From positions 25,752 to 89,751 of the forward strand of contig NZ_QPFB01000001.1 in NCBI RefSeq assembly GCF_004348115.1: DNA of 64,000 nucleotides, in the 5' to 3' direction. A program made the position numbers and the translations under genes. The notes beneath the pieces were generated by a model. It was not told the DNA's origin and did no database searches. It worked only from the letters and a program-made list of their open reading frames with translations. This DNA comes from Stenotrophomonas sp. ATCM1_4 (GTDB taxonomy: Bacteria > Pseudomonadota > Gammaproteobacteria > Xanthomonadales > Xanthomonadaceae). Of the stretch, positions 23,853 to 32,300 are shown in pieces. Positions within the stretch are counted from its first letter, which is position 1; each line of letters begins with the position of its first letter.

Positions 23853-24815
23853 ATGATGAACCTTGAAACCCTTGCCCAGTCCCGCCGGCACAGCCACGCC
23901 TTCAGCGACGGCAACCCGATGGCGGAGAAGAACACCCGCCGGGCCATGGCCCTGACGGTCGTGATGATGGTGGTGGAGATCGCCGGTGGCTGGTGGTTCA
24001 ACTCGATGGCGGTACTGGCCGACGGCTGGCACATGAGCTCGCATGCCTTGGCATTGGGGCTGGCCGCGTTCGCATATGCCTGCGCGCGGCGGTACCGGGA
24101 CGACCCGCGCTTCGCCTTCGGTACCTGGAAGATCGAGATCCTGGCCGGCTACACCAGTGCGATCCTGCTGCTGGGCGTGGCCGGGATCATGGCGTTCGAG
24201 TCGATCGCGCGGATGCTCAAGCCCAGCCCCATCCACTACCAGCAGGCCATCGCGATCGCGGTGGTGGGCCTGGCGGTGAACCTGCTGTGCGCGTGGTGGC
24301 TGCGCGACCAGCACGCGCACCATCATCATGGGCACGGTCATGACCACGACCACAGTCACCATCACGGACACGACCATCACCACCACCATCATGACCTGAA
24401 CCAGCGCTCGGCCTACCTGCACGTGCTGGCCGATGCGGCCACCTCGGTGCTGGCGATCATCGCCCTGCTGGGCGGGCTGTACTTCAACGCGTCCTGGCTG
24501 GACCCGCTGATGGGCATCGTCGGCGCGGTGCTGGTATCGGCCTGGGCCTGGGGACTGATCCGCCAGACCGGCCGCGTACTGTTGGATGCGGAGATGGATG
24601 CACCGGTGGTGGCCGAGATCCGCGAAGCGGTGGAGCAGGGTGACGTACCGGCGCGCATCAGCGACCTGCATGTCTGGCAGGTGGGTCGTGGGCGCTTTTC
24701 CTGCGCGATGGAAGTGGTGACCGCGCCGGGTGTCGGTGCGGACGTGTTCCACCGCGCGCTGTCGATCCATGAGGAGATCGTGCACGTGACGGTGGAAATA
24801 CGCAGCGCCGGCTAG
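23853..24815 (+). CDS. dmeF: Cation diffusion facilitator, Co/Ni/Zn exporter (DmeF-like)
   Basis: A 320-residue CDF-family proton/metal antiporter of the inner membrane, with six helices. Metal-site residues are seen in helix 2 (ADGWHMSSHA) and helix 5 (HVLADAATS). Between helices 4 and 5 (around residues 155-182) lies a very His-rich loop with some 17 His in under 30 residues. The cytoplasmic C-terminal domain contains ISDLHVWQVG. A His in helix 2 where zinc-type CDFs have Asp, plus the RcnR-type neighbour, point to cobalt/nickel (DmeF) rather than zinc. I use ATG 23853, after AAGG; an upstream ATG (23829) would lie inside the operator. Confidence 0.88.
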   Translation: MMNLETLAQSRRHSHAFSDGNPMAEKNTRRAMALTVVMMVVEIAGGWWFNSMAVLADGWHMSSHALALGLAAFAYACARRYRDDPRFAFGTWKIEILAGYTSAILLLGVAGIMAFESIARMLKPSPIHYQQAIAIAVVGLAVNLLCAWWLRDQHAHHHHGHGHDHDHSHHHGHDHHHHHHDLNQRSAYLHVLADAATSVLAIIALLGGLYFNASWLDPLMGIVGAVLVSAWAWGLIRQTGRVLLDAEMDAPVVAEIREAVEQGDVPARISDLHVWQVGRGRFSCAMEVVTAPGVGADVFHRALSIHEEIVHVTVEIRSAG

Positions 24816-24918
24816 GTGCGGCTGCTGCTGTTGCTTTCTCCCTTTCTTCGCGGAGCAACGGTGCAGGGCTGGAAGAGGGCGCGCGGTTGACGCGGTGATT
24901 GGGTCTGTCGTGAAAGGC

Positions 24919-24956
24919 ACCCCTCCCCAGCCCCTGCTACGCAAGGGAGGGGGCGG
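24919..24956. repeat. Single CCCCTCCCC-type REP palindrome
   Basis: ACCCCTCCCCAGCCCCTGCTACGCAAGGGAGGGGG-type element following the exporter gene; half of the inverted doublets seen at 39111, 40963, 43809 and 46284. It lies just past the 3' end of the response-regulator gene. Confidence 0.6.
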
Positions 24957-24969
24957 TCATGCGTGCGCC

Positions 24970-25605
24970 TCAGATGATCCGCAGCGTGATGGCTTTCAGC
25001 ACTGCCCGCGTACGGTCGCGGGTATCGAGCTTGTCCAGGATGGTCGATACGTAGTTCTTCACCGTGCCCTCGGCCAGGAACAGGCTGCCGGCGATCTCGC
25101 GGTTGCTGTAGCCGCCGGCCATCAACCGCAGTACCGCCACTTCCTTCTGGCTGAACAGCTCCTTCGGCGCGTCATCGGCGTGATAGCGGTAGCGCTGCCG
25201 CACCGGGTCGGTGCTGACCGGCTGCAGCAGGGGGGTGCCGGCGATGATGCGGTCGATGGCCTGGCGCAGGTCCTCCGGCGCGGCGTCCTTGAGCAGGAAG
25301 CCCTGTGCGCCGGCGTCGGTGGCGCGCAGCAGCAGGTCGCTTTCATCGAAGGTGGTCAGGAACAGGCAGGGCGTGGCGTCGCCGCGCTCGCGCAGTGCCT
25401 GCAGTGCCTGGATGCCGTCCATGCCGGGCATGCGGATGTCCGAGACGATCAGCTGCACCGGTTGATGCGGCAGCTGCTCCAGCAGGGCCTGGCCGCTGTC
25501 GGCCTCGAACACGATCTCCACGCCCTGCTGCTGCAGCAAGGCGCGCAGGCCGGCGCGGATCAGCGCCTGGTCGTCGACCAGGGCGATGCGGGGGCGGGTG
25601 TTCAT
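24970..25605 (-). CDS. NarL/FixJ-family response regulator
   Basis: A 211-residue two-domain regulator. The receiver domain has the acidic pocket DD at 11-12, phospho-acceptor Asp56 in IVSDIRMPGMDG, and Lys in FLLKD. A LuxR-type HTH occupies about 145-205 (LMAGGYSNREIAGSLFLAEGTVKNYVS). ATG 25605 overlaps the kinase gene's stop by 4 bp, so the two are co-translated. The pair resembles DesK/DesR. A DUF2306-like membrane protein gene lies upstream on the other strand and is a possible target. Confidence 0.92.
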   Translation of the reverse strand: MNTRPRIALVDDQALIRAGLRALLQQQGVEIVFEADSGQALLEQLPHQPVQLIVSDIRMPGMDGIQALQALRERGDATPCLFLTTFDESDLLLRATDAGAQGFLLKDAAPEDLRQAIDRIIAGTPLLQPVSTDPVRQRYRYHADDAPKELFSQKEVAVLRLMAGGYSNREIAGSLFLAEGTVKNYVSTILDKLDTRDRTRAVLKAITLRII

Positions 25606-26708
25606 GCCGGCAGCTCCACGTGGATGTGCAGTGCGCCGGTGGCGGTGCGTTGCAGTTCCAGCGTGCCATGCTGCTCCGCCACGCGCTCGCGCATGCCGGT
25701 CAGTCCGTTGCCTTCGCGCAGTTGGCCGCGCAGCCTGCCATCGTCGTGCATGTCCAGCAGCAATCTCCCTTCGTGTTGGTGCAGTGTCACCTGCAGGACC
25801 TGTGCTTCGCCATGGCGGGCGCTGTTGGTCAACGCTTCCTGCACGCAGCGCAGCAGGGTTTCGGCCTTGGCGGTGGTGCTTACCTGCACCGCCTCGTCCA
25901 TCGCCAGGTGCAGGCGGGGCCGCGGCAGCGGTGCGGCCAGCGCACGCAGCGCGGTGGCGATGTCGAGCTGGCCGCCATCGCGCAGGGAATGCACCACCGC
26001 CCGGATGTCCCCCAGCAGTTCGGCCGAAAGCTGCTCGCACAGGGCCAGTTCGGCCGGCGCGTCGCTGCGCCCGGCCAGCGCGCGCAGCTGCAGGCGCAAC
26101 GCGGTGAGCTTGTGGCCGGCCACATCGTGCAGTTCGCGCGAGAGCCGCAGCCGTTCGGCATCGCGCGAACTTTCCGCGAGCAGGGCGCGGGTGGCGAGCA
26201 GGTCGGCGTTGACCAGCGCCAGGCGGTCGCGTGCCTGCTCGGCGCTGTGCGCGTAGTGGGTGGTCAGCATGGCGAAGGCCTGGAAGCCGGCGAAGATCAG
26301 CACCACCACGCCGGCATGCGCGTGCACGTCGCGCAGGACCAGGTACATGCCCACGTTCACCGCGGCGATGAGCAGCAGCGTGATGCGCAGCGGCCAGGTG
26401 GCGGCGATCTGCGCGGCCAGCATCACCAGCAGGGCCGGCGCCACGCCGCTGTAGTGGGCCAGCCGGATCAGCGCCAGCGCGCTCACCGCTTCAACCAGCA
26501 GCAACACCTTGCGCTGCCAGGTCCGGTGCGGCAGCGCGGTGGCGACCAGGAAGGCTGCAAGGAACACCGCCGCGCAGCCCCAGCGCCACGGCAGCTGCGC
26601 GGCCTCGCCGTAGCGCAGGGTGAAGGCCACCGCCAGCCAGGTGAGCAGGCCGGCGAGGTTGAGGGGGTGGAGGAGTCCGCGCCAGCGCGGCAGAGGGCCG
26701 ATTTCCAT
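25602..26708 (-). CDS. Sensor histidine kinase (HisKA_3, DesK-like)
   Basis: A 368-residue membrane sensor kinase. About five or six membrane helices occupy residues 15-150 with no large periplasmic domain, suggesting that it senses a membrane or intramembrane signal. Then come a short coiled coil, the HisKA_3 box SRELHDVAGHKL with phospho-acceptor His194, and an ATPase domain (VQEALTNSARHG; NGLTGMRERV). ATG 26708 gives this layout; the frame runs further upstream into non-conserved sequence. It overlaps the response-regulator gene by 4 bp. Confidence 0.9.
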   Translation of the reverse strand: MEIGPLPRWRGLLHPLNLAGLLTWLAVAFTLRYGEAAQLPWRWGCAAVFLAAFLVATALPHRTWQRKVLLLVEAVSALALIRLAHYSGVAPALLVMLAAQIAATWPLRITLLLIAAVNVGMYLVLRDVHAHAGVVVLIFAGFQAFAMLTTHYAHSAEQARDRLALVNADLLATRALLAESSRDAERLRLSRELHDVAGHKLTALRLQLRALAGRSDAPAELALCEQLSAELLGDIRAVVHSLRDGGQLDIATALRALAAPLPRPRLHLAMDEAVQVSTTAKAETLLRCVQEALTNSARHGEAQVLQVTLHQHEGRLLLDMHDDGRLRGQLREGNGLTGMRERVAEQHGTLELQRTATGALHIHVELPA

Positions 26709-26875
26709 GCCGGCATGCTGGTGGCGCGCAACGCCGGCGGCAAGGGGGTGGATGCAGAAAGTGACTTCCGGCAGGGTCCGCGGGTGACCGCGGTGACTGC
26801 CCGCGCGCCGTCGCCTGCGCGAGCCTGTGTACCAGCCGTTGCATCCGGACGGCATTGCCTGGAGAGAACGCCGTC

Positions 26876-27610
26876 ATGCCTGGATATTCGTTGATCGTCA
26901 TGTTGCACGTGGTGGCCGGTGTGGTCGCGCTGGCCGGGTTCTGGGCCGCGGCGCTGATGAAGAAGGGCTCACCGCGCCACCGCCTGCTCGGCAAGGTGTA
27001 CCTGGGGGCGATGGCCGCCATCGTGGTCACCGCAGTGCCGATCACCGTGCAGTTCGCCTTCTTCCGCCACCAGCCGTTGACCGCGCTGTTCCTGGCGTAC
27101 CTGATCGCCATCACCGGCAATGCCAGCTGGCTGGCGTGGCGGGCGGTCACCGACAAGCGCGACTGGAAGCGGATGGTGGCGCGCGTGGGCTGGAAGCTGG
27201 CGTTGTGGCCGATGGTGCTGCTGGCAGGGGCGGTGCTGGTGGTGGGCGTGCAGCGCGGCCAGATGCTGTTCCTGGGCTTTTCGGTGATCGGCCTGTGGGC
27301 AGGCTGGCGCATGTGGAACTTCAGCCGCCGTGGCCCGGGGCGGCCGGACTGGGCGTTCCGCCAGCACTACCAGTCGATGCTGGGGGCGGGCATTGCCACC
27401 CATGTGGCGTTCCTGAGCATCGGCATGCGCCCGGTGTGGCAGTGGCTGCAGTCGCACACGCGCGTGCCGCCGCTGCTGATCGAGCTGTTCCCGTGGGCGG
27501 CGCCGGTGCTGGTGGCCGTGCTCATCGGCTACGGCTTGAACCGCAAGTACGGCGGGCGCCGCGGAGCCCGGCCGACGCCGTCGCCGCGGATGCAATCGCC
27601 GGCGGAGTGA
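26876..27610 (+). CDS. DUF2306-like integral membrane protein
   Basis: A 244-residue polytopic protein with about seven helices. The start (MLHVVAGVVALAGFWAAALMKKG) followed by HRLLGKVYLGAM resembles DUF2306-type proteins; the match is moderate. ATG 26876 follows GGAGAG. It is transcribed away from the histidine kinase gene, 168 bp apart, so it may be a target of that system. Two His near helix ends (LHVV; HVAF) are conserved-looking, but no function can be given. Confidence 0.6.
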   Translation: MPGYSLIVMLHVVAGVVALAGFWAAALMKKGSPRHRLLGKVYLGAMAAIVVTAVPITVQFAFFRHQPLTALFLAYLIAITGNASWLAWRAVTDKRDWKRMVARVGWKLALWPMVLLAGAVLVVGVQRGQMLFLGFSVIGLWAGWRMWNFSRRGPGRPDWAFRQHYQSMLGAGIATHVAFLSIGMRPVWQWLQSHTRVPPLLIELFPWAAPVLVAVLIGYGLNRKYGGRRGARPTPSPRMQSPAE

Positions 27611-27655
27611 GTGCCGGCGGCCGCGGTCCCCGGGAGCGTGGAGGCGCTGCGTGGC

Positions 27656-28546
27656 TCAGACGTCGCCGTCGCTGGCCCAGCCTTCGCCGGTGCCGCGCTG
27701 GAACACGCGGTCGCCGTCCTGCACGTCACCGGCCGGGAAGTGCTCCTGCGCGGCCAGCCGCGCGTAGATCGGGGTGAAGTCCGGGTCGGTGGCGGCCATC
27801 AGCTGCTCGAAGCCGTCGATCACGAAGTAGCTCTTCTGGAAGGTGTCGATGCGGTAGCGGGTGCGCATGATCCGCTCCAGGTCGAAGCCAATGCGGTTGG
27901 GCGCGGCCGACTCCAGCGAGTACAGCGATTCGCCCTTGGACGAGACGATGCCGGCACCGTAGATGCGCAACCCGTCGGCGGTGTTGATCAGGCCGAACTC
28001 CACCGTGTACCAGTACAGGCGGGTCAGGTTCTGCAGTGCCTCCGGGCCGATCGCATGCGCCTTGACCCCGCCACGGCCGTAGGCGGCCATGTAGTCGGCG
28101 AACACCGGGTTCATCAGCAGCGGCACGTGGCCGAACAGGTCGTGGAACAGGTCCGGCTCGGCGATGTAGTCGATCTGGTCCGGGCGGCGGATCCACCACG
28201 TCACCGGGAAGCGGCGGTTGGCCAGGTGGTCGAAGAAATCCAGTTCCGGCAGCAGGCCTTCCACGCCGACCAGGGTCCAGCCGGTGGCGGCCCCCAGCAC
28301 TTCGTTGAGCTGGTCGAAGCGCGGGATCATGTGCTCGCTCATGCCCATTTCGTCCTGCGCGTCCAGGAACTCCTGGCAGGCACGGCCGACCAGCAGCTCG
28401 CGCTGGCGCTGGTACAGCGTGCTCCAGGTGGCATGGTCGTCGGCGCTGTAGCTGTCCCACGGCTGCTCCACCACGGCGGTGGTATAGACCGGCACGTAAC
28501 CCTTGTCGGTCTGCTGGTGTTCGACGCGGCGCGGGTTGGCTTCCAT
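27656..28546 (-). CDS. phhA: Phenylalanine 4-monooxygenase
   Basis: A 296-residue pterin-dependent aromatic amino acid hydroxylase converting phenylalanine to tyrosine with tetrahydropterin and O2. The non-heme iron ligands are visible: His135 and His140 in HDLFGHVP, Glu183 in YTVEFG. The bacterial catalytic core is complete and of normal length, without the regulatory domain of the animal enzymes. I start at ATG 28546, giving MEANPRRVEHQ; the longer frame overlaps the promoter. A divergent Lrp/AsnC regulator gene and palindromes between them suggest amino-acid-responsive control. Confidence 0.93.
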   Translation of the reverse strand: MEANPRRVEHQQTDKGYVPVYTTAVVEQPWDSYSADDHATWSTLYQRQRELLVGRACQEFLDAQDEMGMSEHMIPRFDQLNEVLGAATGWTLVGVEGLLPELDFFDHLANRRFPVTWWIRRPDQIDYIAEPDLFHDLFGHVPLLMNPVFADYMAAYGRGGVKAHAIGPEALQNLTRLYWYTVEFGLINTADGLRIYGAGIVSSKGESLYSLESAAPNRIGFDLERIMRTRYRIDTFQKSYFVIDGFEQLMAATDPDFTPIYARLAAQEHFPAGDVQDGDRVFQRGTGEGWASDGDV

Positions 28547-28642
28547 GGCGGCAGCTCCATAAGGGAATAGATAACCGCATGGTAGGAAGCCTGCCGCGCA
28601 ACAGGTTTGCGAAATTGCGCCGTCAGCGGCTCCTGGCGCAAT

Positions 28643-28675
28643 ATTGTTGCGGCAATTCAATGTTGCGGAGCAACA
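28643..28675. promoter_or_regulatory. Palindromes in the phhA-lrp divergent region
   Basis: ATTGTTGCGGCAAT (28643-28656) and TGTTGCGGAGCAACA (28661-28675, arms TGTTG/CAACA extendable to 6 bp) lie just upstream of the Lrp-type gene and 97 bp before phhA. Such 15-bp dyads are typical Lrp/AsnC sites, so they are probably bound by the adjacent regulator. Confidence 0.6.
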
Positions 28676-28678
28676 AAC

Positions 28679-29164
28679 ATGGCTTCAATCACATTTGATC
28701 GCACGGATCTTCGGCTTCTTGCCGAAATACAGCAGCATGGGCGCGCCACCAATGCCGAGCTCGCAGCACGGGTGAACCTGTCACCGTCCGCCTGCCTGCG
28801 GCGGGTGCAACGGCTGGAAGCGGAGGGTGTCATTGCCGGCTATGGCGCTCGCCTGGAGCCGCGCGCGATCGGGCTGGGCCTGCAGGCGTTCGTACGGGTG
28901 CAGCTGTCCAAGCACGGCCAGGCGGCCATCAATCATTTCGTGGAGGCGGTGCAGCTGTGGGATGAAGTGGTGGCCTGCCACGCGCTCACCGGCGACATGG
29001 ACTACCTGCTGCACGTCTACGTGCGCGACCTGGACCACTTCTCGGCCTTCCTGCTGGACAAGCTGCTCGATGCGGCCGGCGTGGCCGACGTCAACTCCAG
29101 CTTCGTGCTGCGCACGGTCAAGGAGTTCCGCGCGCTGCCGCTGTCGCAGCTGGGGCGGGTTTGA
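28679..29164 (+). CDS. Lrp/AsnC-family transcriptional regulator
   Basis: A 161-residue Lrp/AsnC protein. The HTH lies at about residues 8-55 (TDLRLLAEIQQHGRATNAELAARV, SPSACLRRVQRLE) and the RAM ligand-binding domain follows (LTGDMDYLLHVYVRDL). ATG 28679 directly follows the palindromes. Divergence from phhA makes it the likely phenylalanine- or tyrosine-responsive regulator of that gene. Confidence 0.9.
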   Translation: MASITFDRTDLRLLAEIQQHGRATNAELAARVNLSPSACLRRVQRLEAEGVIAGYGARLEPRAIGLGLQAFVRVQLSKHGQAAINHFVEAVQLWDEVVACHALTGDMDYLLHVYVRDLDHFSAFLLDKLLDAAGVADVNSSFVLRTVKEFRALPLSQLGRV

Positions 29165-29242
29165 TCCTGCCCCTTCTCCTGACCCGGGAAGGGGCCATGG
29201 CCGTTCCCTCTGGCCAGGGGCCAAGGGGATCGGCTTGAAGCA

Positions 29243-30277
29243 TCAACGCGCCGGGGCGCTGCAGTCCTTGACCACGCCGCGCAGCTTCTCGATGCGCGAA
29301 CGGCTGTCCTGGCAACGCTGATGGGCTTCGGCCTGGGCGGCGGCGGTGCGGGCTTCGGCGGTGCGGATCGCCGTGGCCTGGGCCTGCTGCAGGCGGGCAA
29401 CGCCGGCGCGGATCTGCGGCATCGCGGCCATCGCGGCCTTCTCGCCTTCCAGGATGGCGCGGCCGCGCTGCTCGAAATCGGCCGCACCGATGTCCAGCAC
29501 CGCCGGGCGGATCACCACGTCGGCGCGGCCCAGCTCCTGCTCGCCCAGGCGCTGGCCCATGATGGTGATGGACTGGTTGACCGCACCGAGCAGGCTGGTC
29601 GGGCGCTGGCCGTTGGCGCGGCTGGAGATGTCCACGGCGATGACGAACTCGGCGCCGAGCTGGCGCGCGGCATCCACCGGCACCGGGCTGACCACGCCGC
29701 CGTCGACGTAGGTCTTGCCGCCGATGGTGACCGGTTCGAACACGCCGGGGATGGAGCTGGAAGCACGCACCGCCTGGCCGACGTTGCCGCGCACGAACAC
29801 CGCGCGGTCACCGGTCTCCAGCTGCGTGGCGACCGCCGCGAACGGCTTGCGCAGCTGTTCGGCGGGCTTGTTGCCGACCTGGGCGTTGACGTAGTCCTGC
29901 AGCTTCTGGCCCTGTACCAGGCCGCCGGAGAACAGGCGCACGTCGCGGATGCTGGCCTCGTCCAGGGCCACGGCCTTCTGCTGCATCTGGAAGGCATCCA
30001 TGCCGCTGGCGTACAGCGCGCCGACCACGCTGCCGGCGCTGGTGCCGGACACCACCACCGGCTCGAAGCCGTTGGCTTCGAGCATCTTGATCACGCCGAT
30101 GTGGGCGAAGCCCTTGGCCGCGCCGCCGCCCAGCGCCACGCCGATCTTCACCGGCTTGAGCGGGGTGCTCGGTCGCGCCGCCTGCGGCGGCGTCGGCTTG
30201 GTGTTTTCACCACCGCATGCGGCCAGCAGGCCGAACAGGGCAAGGGACAGCAGCAGGCGGGCGTTGCGCGGCTTCAT
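29243..30277 (-). CDS. Patatin-like phospholipase lipoprotein (RssA-like)
   Basis: A 344-residue patatin-fold serine lipase. A lipoprotein signal ends at LLAACGG (Cys21). The Ser-Asp dyad is GTSAG (Ser in VVSGTSAGSVVG) and DGG (YVDGGVVSPVPVDAAR), with the oxyanion loop GGGAAKGFAHIGV. Such proteins hydrolyse phospholipid acyl esters; membrane anchoring places it in the periplasm. The last ~70 residues form an Ala/Gln/Arg-rich helix, probably a coiled coil, beyond the patatin core. It stands alone between genes on both sides. Confidence 0.88.
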   Translation of the reverse strand: MKPRNARLLLSLALFGLLAACGGENTKPTPPQAARPSTPLKPVKIGVALGGGAAKGFAHIGVIKMLEANGFEPVVVSGTSAGSVVGALYASGMDAFQMQQKAVALDEASIRDVRLFSGGLVQGQKLQDYVNAQVGNKPAEQLRKPFAAVATQLETGDRAVFVRGNVGQAVRASSSIPGVFEPVTIGGKTYVDGGVVSPVPVDAARQLGAEFVIAVDISSRANGQRPTSLLGAVNQSITIMGQRLGEQELGRADVVIRPAVLDIGAADFEQRGRAILEGEKAAMAAMPQIRAGVARLQQAQATAIRTAEARTAAAQAEAHQRCQDSRSRIEKLRGVVKDCSAPAR

Positions 30278-30389
30278 GATGAACAGGGGGCGTTGAAAAG
30301 GGCGCCAGCATAGCGCTTTGCGCCGGGCAGGGACCGTGCCGGTGGCCGCGCCGTTTAGGCGGGGCTTCGCTGGGCCAGGGGGCCCCGGC

Positions 30390-30992
30390 TCAGCTGTCGC
30401 CCAGGGGAAGCGCCAGGCCCACCAGCACCAGCAACCAGAACAGGCCGCCGAGCACCAGCCACAGCCAGTTCAGCGGCGTGAGCCGGGCATTGGCCGAGCC
30501 CGTCGGGTCGCCGCAGGCCAGGTTGGCCGCGCGCTGGGCCTGGACCATCGCCAGCGTGCCGCCGCCGACGGTCAGCATGGCCAATCCGAAACTCGGGCCC
30601 GGTGCCAGCATGGCATCCGGGAGGCGGCTGATGATCTGCCCGATGATCGCCGAGACCACGTACACCGTGGCCCACGTGCCCGGCGACCAGTCGTGGCGCT
30701 GGCCCGCGCGCCGCAGCCGGTGGTCGATTTCCTCGTTCAGGCCATGCGCGAAGAAGATGGCGAAGATGGCGCGCGGGACCGGCCAGATGTCCAGCTTCCG
30801 GTCGAGCTTGTGCAGCTTCCAGTGCCGCCAGAACCAGTACAGCGAATACAGCCCCACGGTGGCGATGGAAAGCAGCACCAGCTTGCGGAGGGACACCACG
30901 TAGAACGGCGGCAGTGCCGGGCGCTCGGCGGAGCGGGTTTCCAGTGGCACCTGTGGGGGTGCGTAGATGTAGATATTGTCGTGTGCGTCCAT
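30390..30992 (-). CDS. Uncharacterised membrane protein
   Basis: A 200-residue protein with four hydrophobic helices (about 37-55, 70-85, 107-135, 172-195). The stretch KLVLLSIATVGLYSLYWFWRHWKLH recalls DUF4234-type membrane proteins, but the match is weak. ATG 30992 starts MDAHDNIYIYAPPQ; the longer frame has no support. Its neighbour 120 bp upstream on the same strand encodes an AIM24 protein. I cannot assign a function. Confidence 0.65.
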   Translation of the reverse strand: MDAHDNIYIYAPPQVPLETRSAERPALPPFYVVSLRKLVLLSIATVGLYSLYWFWRHWKLHKLDRKLDIWPVPRAIFAIFFAHGLNEEIDHRLRRAGQRHDWSPGTWATVYVVSAIIGQIISRLPDAMLAPGPSFGLAMLTVGGGTLAMVQAQRAANLACGDPTGSANARLTPLNWLWLVLGGLFWLLVLVGLALPLGDS

Positions 30993-31112
30993 GCGTGGCC
31001 GGTTCCCCCCGGAAAACGAACGCGGAGGGTAGACAACCGGCCACGCACAGGCAAGGACGCCAGGCGTCGCCCGGGCAGGCACAGCGCCCCCGGGCCAGGG
31101 ACCATGACGGCT

Positions 31113-32126
31113 TCAGAAGCGGTTGTCACCGTCCAGGATGCGGCCCAGCCCGCCCAGCACCGAGCCTTCGCCGCGGCTCTGGCCACCGCCCTGCGGGGCG
31201 GCGGCGAACATGCGGCCGGCCAGGCGCGAGAACGGCAGCGACTGCAGCCATACCTTGCCCGGGCCGGTCAGGGTGGCCAGGAACACGCCTTCGCCACCGA
31301 AGAACATGCTCTTCAGGCCGGCGACGCGGCGCACGTCCATGTCCACGCCGGCGTGGTAGGCCACCACGCAGCCGGTATCCACGTCGATGCGCTCGCCGGC
31401 GGCCAGCTCGCGTTCGACCACGCAGCCACCGGCGTGCACGAACACCCAGCCGTCGCCCTCCAGCTTCTGCATGATGAACCCCTCGCCGCCGAACAGGCCG
31501 GTCATCACCTTGCGCTGCAGGTGCACGCCGACCTGCACGCCACGGGCGCCGGCCAGGAAGCTGTCCTTCTGGCAGACCAGCTTGCCGCCGTGCTGGTCCA
31601 GCTTCATGGCCAGCACCGTGCCGGGGTAGGGCGCGGCGAAAGCGACCTTGGCCTTGCCCTGGCCGGTATGGGTGTAGACGGTGGCGAACAGGCTTTCACC
31701 GGTGATCACGCGCTTGCCGGCCGACAGCAGCTTGTCCATGAAGCCGCCGCCCTGGCCCTCGTGGCGGCCGTCGCCGAACACGGTGTCCATCTGCACGGAG
31801 GCGTCCTTGAACATCAGCGCGCCGGCTTCGGCGATGGCACTCTCGCCCGGGTCCAGTTCGATTTCGACGAACTGCATCTCATGGCCGACGATGCGGAAGT
31901 CGATATCATCGGCCCGGCTACGGTTGCCCCCGACCGGCGGCGGCATCGGCGGCGGGGCGGCCTGGCCGCCGAACTCGGCGATTTCGCCGACCGGCTGCCA
32001 GCCCTGCATGCCGGTCCGCCAGGCCAGTGCCTGGCGGTTGGCCTGGGCGTAGGCGCGGGCCGCTGCCTCATCGAGCGGGCCGACCCGGTCGGACTGGCCG
32101 GGAACATGGAAATACCACTGGGTCAT
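31113..32126 (-). CDS. GYF_2 / AIM24 (TIGR00266-type) protein
   Basis: A 337-residue protein with two parts. Residues 1-60 form a GYF_2 (DUF4339) domain, with the family's WYFHVPGQSDRVGPL start and WRTGMQGWQPVGE. Residues ~90-300 form an AIM24 beta-helix-like domain (FMDKLLSAGKRVITGESLF; FGGEGFIMQKLEGDGWVFVHAGG). There is no signal peptide or membrane helix, so it is cytosolic. AIM24 proteins are tied to membrane organisation in mitochondria, but bacterial roles are unknown. The C-terminal tail is Gly/Gln-rich (APQGGGQSRGEGS). Confidence 0.85.
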   Translation of the reverse strand: MTQWYFHVPGQSDRVGPLDEAAARAYAQANRQALAWRTGMQGWQPVGEIAEFGGQAAPPPMPPPVGGNRSRADDIDFRIVGHEMQFVEIELDPGESAIAEAGALMFKDASVQMDTVFGDGRHEGQGGGFMDKLLSAGKRVITGESLFATVYTHTGQGKAKVAFAAPYPGTVLAMKLDQHGGKLVCQKDSFLAGARGVQVGVHLQRKVMTGLFGGEGFIMQKLEGDGWVFVHAGGCVVERELAAGERIDVDTGCVVAYHAGVDMDVRRVAGLKSMFFGGEGVFLATLTGPGKVWLQSLPFSRLAGRMFAAAPQGGGQSRGEGSVLGGLGRILDGDNRF

Positions 32127-32234
32127 GGCGCATCGCCTGGTGTGGGTAAGGAAGCCCAAGTCTATGCAGTGCGGTGGCTTTTTCACCCCTGACAGGCGTC
32201 ATGCGTCTGAATACCTGAACGATTGCGATACGAA

Positions 32235-32249
32235 TGTTGTACTGCAACA
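32235..32249. promoter_or_regulatory. TGTTG-N5-CAACA dyad before TonB receptor
   Basis: TGTTGTACTGCAACA lies 51 bp upstream of the TonB receptor start, in the divergent gap with the AIM24 gene. It has the same 15-bp architecture as the dyad at 28661-28675 beside the Lrp gene. Confidence 0.4.
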
Positions 32250-32300
32250 ATTCCGTGCTAGGCGCAGTTCCCCATTCCTCCCAACAGGCCCTTCTTCGCC

